This document shows, one piece after another, positions 4,185 through 6,329 of a stretch of DNA of 6,329 nucleotides. The notes below the pieces were generated by a model. The model had not been told where the DNA came from. It saw nothing but the letters and a program-made list of their open reading frames with translations, and ran no database searches. Position 1 is the stretch's first letter. The number at the start of each line of letters is the position of its first letter. The position numbers and the translations under genes are program-made. Source of the DNA: Candidatus Dadabacteria bacterium (lineage in GTDB: Bacteria; J088); assembly GCA_003695505.1 (NCBI GenBank), contig RFIY01000023.1, forward strand, positions 1 through 6,329. The letters run 5' to 3'.

Positions 4185-6329
4185 GACAGGTAAGCATCCG
4201 GCCACAGGCGCGCGGCGATTTCACGCTGCGCGGCTTCTCTTCGCCATTCGTGCGAAGAGGTATCGAGACGCAGGGCATGATCGAGCAGCGGCTGCAATGC
4301 GTTGCAAACCTCATCGGCAAAGGTCGGATCATCCACCAGCAGATTGCATTCCCGCTCCCAGAAACTGGCTGTCGCATCCAGATTTGCGGAGCCGCCACAA
4401 ACGACACGGCGGTCCGCGACCGACAGCTTGGCGTGCACATACGGCCGCACGCGTTCTCCCTGTACCGCCATGCGCCGGCATGGGCCGGCGACGAACTCGT
4501 ACACTTCGATACCGGCGTCGGCCAGCGCCCCGAAGCGCTGTTTCGTCACATATTCGAACAGTTCGCGATGCCGTCCGCCACGGAAGAACGTCCCATCGAG
4601 CCGGCGCGCCAGAACAGAGCCGGTCAGGAACTGGACGCGCACGCCGCGGCGCACCGCTGCGGTCAGCAGTTCGGCGATGCGCTCGAACACAGGAAAATCA
4701 TTGACCAGAAGCAGGTGCTCCTGGGCCCCCGTGATCAACGCCTCGTACGCCGCCAGCGCGTTGGCATCTCTCGTCCCGTCATGAACGATCAGACGTATCG
4801 GTCCTTCACGGCCGCCCGGCGGCAATGTGGATTCGGCAGGTTGCCCGGCCTGCGCACGCTGCCAGGTCCGTTCGAACATATCCGACAACGAATCGACGGC
4901 GGCACCTTCCACGCGTATATGCGCGTCCAGCCAGGGGATCTCTTCGGCTTCGGTCCAGTCGGCGATCGGCACCTCGCACCAGTCATGCCAGTATTCATCG
5001 GCCGCATTGCGTCCGCCAACCCAGGCGACCGAGTCGTCCACAATGGCAATCTTGCGATGATCTCGCTGCCGCAGGCGCAAAGCATCCAGGCTGTCGGTCA
5101 GCCGCACCGGATCAACTGATGCGATCTCGATATTGTCGATTCGGCTGACCTTGTGCAAGAAGTCATTCCAGGTGCCGAGGAAGTTTTCATTCGACCACAG
5201 GGCATCGACAAGCAGGCGTGTGCGCACACCTCTTGCCGAAGCCCGTGCCAGCAGGACGGCGAGTTCACGCGTGAACCGGCCTTCGCGAAAAATATAGAAT
5301 TGCAAATCGATCGTCCGGGAAGCCTGCTCGATCGCCTCGAACAATTCTTCCCGCGCCGCGCGGTTGTCGCAATTGAATTCGACGGCGCCCGACGCTCGTG
5401 GCGCCTGGCGGCAATATTGCTGGATGCGCCAGTCGAGTTCTTCGGCCGCTGCGGCCCGCGCGACCAGTCGCTGCGCTTGGGCCACAAGATCTTCAAGTCT
5501 GTCGTAAAGATCCTGCGGGGCGTCTGCATAGAAAATGTCATCGCACCAGCCCGACGCAAACTCACGTTCAGTGACGACCGCGCCAACAACAGGAACGCCG
5601 TCGGCCATCAGGCGCCGAATGGTCAGATCAAGAAAGACAGGCCGGAAATTGACCGACCACGACTCGAATTTTTCGCGCTCTGGTGCAACGGACAGCACCC
5701 CGCGCCGCGGCCAGCCGTACCGCTTCAGACGCTCGACAATCTTGCTGCCCCGCTCTGCCCGTCCCAGATCGATGTACAACAGATCCGCACCCTGATCGAT
5801 CAGCGTATGCAACGTGTCGGCCCAGTCTGATGGTGTATTGGCAAACAGGGGCTCTACAGAGATCAGGATCAATGGCCCGGAACCGAGCACATGAACGACG
5901 GAAGAGACCCCCTCCTGGGGAGCCGCAACCGATTCGCCGCTGGTTCCGACCAGCTCGATCCGTAGTGGTGCTACGCCCGCCGTAATGGCGGTCGTATGCA
6001 ATACGGCCAGACCATCGGCGCCCGGAGCCGCAACACCCAGTTCCCTGTCGCCGGCAAGGAACCGAACTTCGCGGATCAACGGGGCGCGAATCGTGCCTGG
6101 ACGATAGCGGAGCGTCAATTCACGCCCCCTGGCCACCACGGCATCGCGCGGCCCCTGGCCGCCAAAGGACAGGTATGCACCTGCCAGCGTCTGCCGCTCG
6201 ATAAATGCGCGCACGCCGTCCCAGAAACTATCGCGCTGCTCGCCAGTCGTCAGCTCAACGCGGCCAAACAGACTGTCAACGATCGACGTAAACAGGCCCC
6301 GCTGCTGCGATTCGTTCGTGTCCTCGGTC
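4181..6329 (-). CDS. Phospholipase D/cardiolipin synthase-like protein with N-terminal extension (5' end outside window)
   Basis: 715 residues plus part of a codon are visible. The reading frame stays open to the right edge with no ATG, GTG or TTG before the GTG at 6214. The true start therefore probably lies beyond the window, although the GTG (GGGA about four bases upstream) remains possible. The C-terminal half (about 316-693 of the visible part) has two HKD motifs: HRKIAIVD (H424, K426, D431, then VGGRN) and HAKLSVAD (H632, K634, D639, then GGSANLD). ASFWERECNLLVDD then matches the cardiolipin synthase pattern after motif 2. Both catalytic sites are intact, so phosphatidyl transfer or phosphodiester hydrolysis is expected; the substrate is unknown. 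No membrane helix is seen in the visible part, unlike ClsA. The first 300 residues hold a beta-rich segment (about 70-130) and an alpha/beta segment (about 143-293) resembling a degenerate HAD-like phosphatase domain. Confidence 0.85.
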   Translation of the reverse strand, partial: TEDTNESQQRGLFTSIVDSLFGRVELTTGEQRDSFWDGVRAFIERQTLAGAYLSFGGQGPRDAVVARGRELTLRYRPGTIRAPLIREVRFLAGDRELGVAAPGADGLAVLHTTAITAGVAPLRIELVGTSGESVAAPQEGVSSVVHVLGSGPLILISVEPLFANTPSDWADTLHTLIDQGADLLYIDLGRAERGSKIVERLKRYGWPRRGVLSVAPEREKFESWSVNFRPVFLDLTIRRLMADGVPVVGAVVTEREFASGWCDDIFYADAPQDLYDRLEDLVAQAQRLVARAAAAEELDWRIQQYCRQAPRASGAVEFNCDNRAAREELFEAIEQASRTIDLQFYIFREGRFTRELAVLLARASARGVRTRLLVDALWSNENFLGTWNDFLHKVSRIDNIEIASVDPVRLTDSLDALRLRQRDHRKIAIVDDSVAWVGGRNAADEYWHDWCEVPIADWTEAEEIPWLDAHIRVEGAAVDSLSDMFERTWQRAQAGQPAESTLPPGGREGPIRLIVHDGTRDANALAAYEALITGAQEHLLLVNDFPVFERIAELLTAAVRRGVRVQFLTGSVLARRLDGTFFRGGRHRELFEYVTKQRFGALADAGIEVYEFVAGPCRRMAVQGERVRPYVHAKLSVADRRVVCGGSANLDATASFWERECNLLVDDPTFADEVCNALQPLLDHALRLDTSSHEWRREAAQREIAARLWPDAYLS

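Noticed and set aside
4250-5830. Open frames of 289 and 225 codons on the plus strand
   Set aside because: Both are antisense to the phospholipase D-like gene, whose two HKD motifs prove the minus-strand frame.

Overview
The window looks like chromosomal DNA of a GC-rich proteobacterium, probably gamma- or betaproteobacterial. The evidence is a HemN closely resembling the E. coli enzyme, an FNR/ANR-type box and GC-rich third codon positions. The sequence alone does not fix a genus. Both window ends cut through genes. No RNA genes, insertion sequences, CRISPR arrays or phage genes are visible.

Layout: (1) 1-167, minus strand: the start of a TetR-family repressor gene, most likely using a TTG start. 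(2) 168-301: a divergent control region with an inverted repeat of TetR-operator type over the predicted tetR transcription start. (3) 302-2041, plus: a lipoprotein with a metallo-beta-lactamase fold, of the alkylsulfatase (SdsA/Pisa1) superfamily. (4) 2048-2524 and 2550-2660, minus: a four-helix CopD-like membrane protein preceded by a 36-residue single-helix protein, likely one operon. (5) 2661-2812: a second divergent control region built around a perfect FNR/ANR box. (6) 2813-4174, plus: hemN, oxygen-independent coproporphyrinogen III dehydrogenase. (7) 4181-6329, minus: a large phospholipase D/cardiolipin-synthase-like protein with an unusual N-terminal extension. Its beginning lies outside the window. 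The genes are tightly packed, and both convergent pairs are separated by only 6 bases.

Two regulatory modules stand out. The TetR/sulfatase-like pair looks like a ligand-responsive unit in which the repressor controls itself and probably its divergent neighbour. The FNR box sits exactly at -41.5 from two predicted -10 elements, one facing hemN and one facing the small-protein/CopD-like operon. This geometry suggests that one symmetric site activates both transcripts when oxygen is low. If so, the 36-residue protein and the CopD-like protein are co-induced with anaerobic haem synthesis. Their function is unknown, which makes this small module the best candidate here for undescribed biology.
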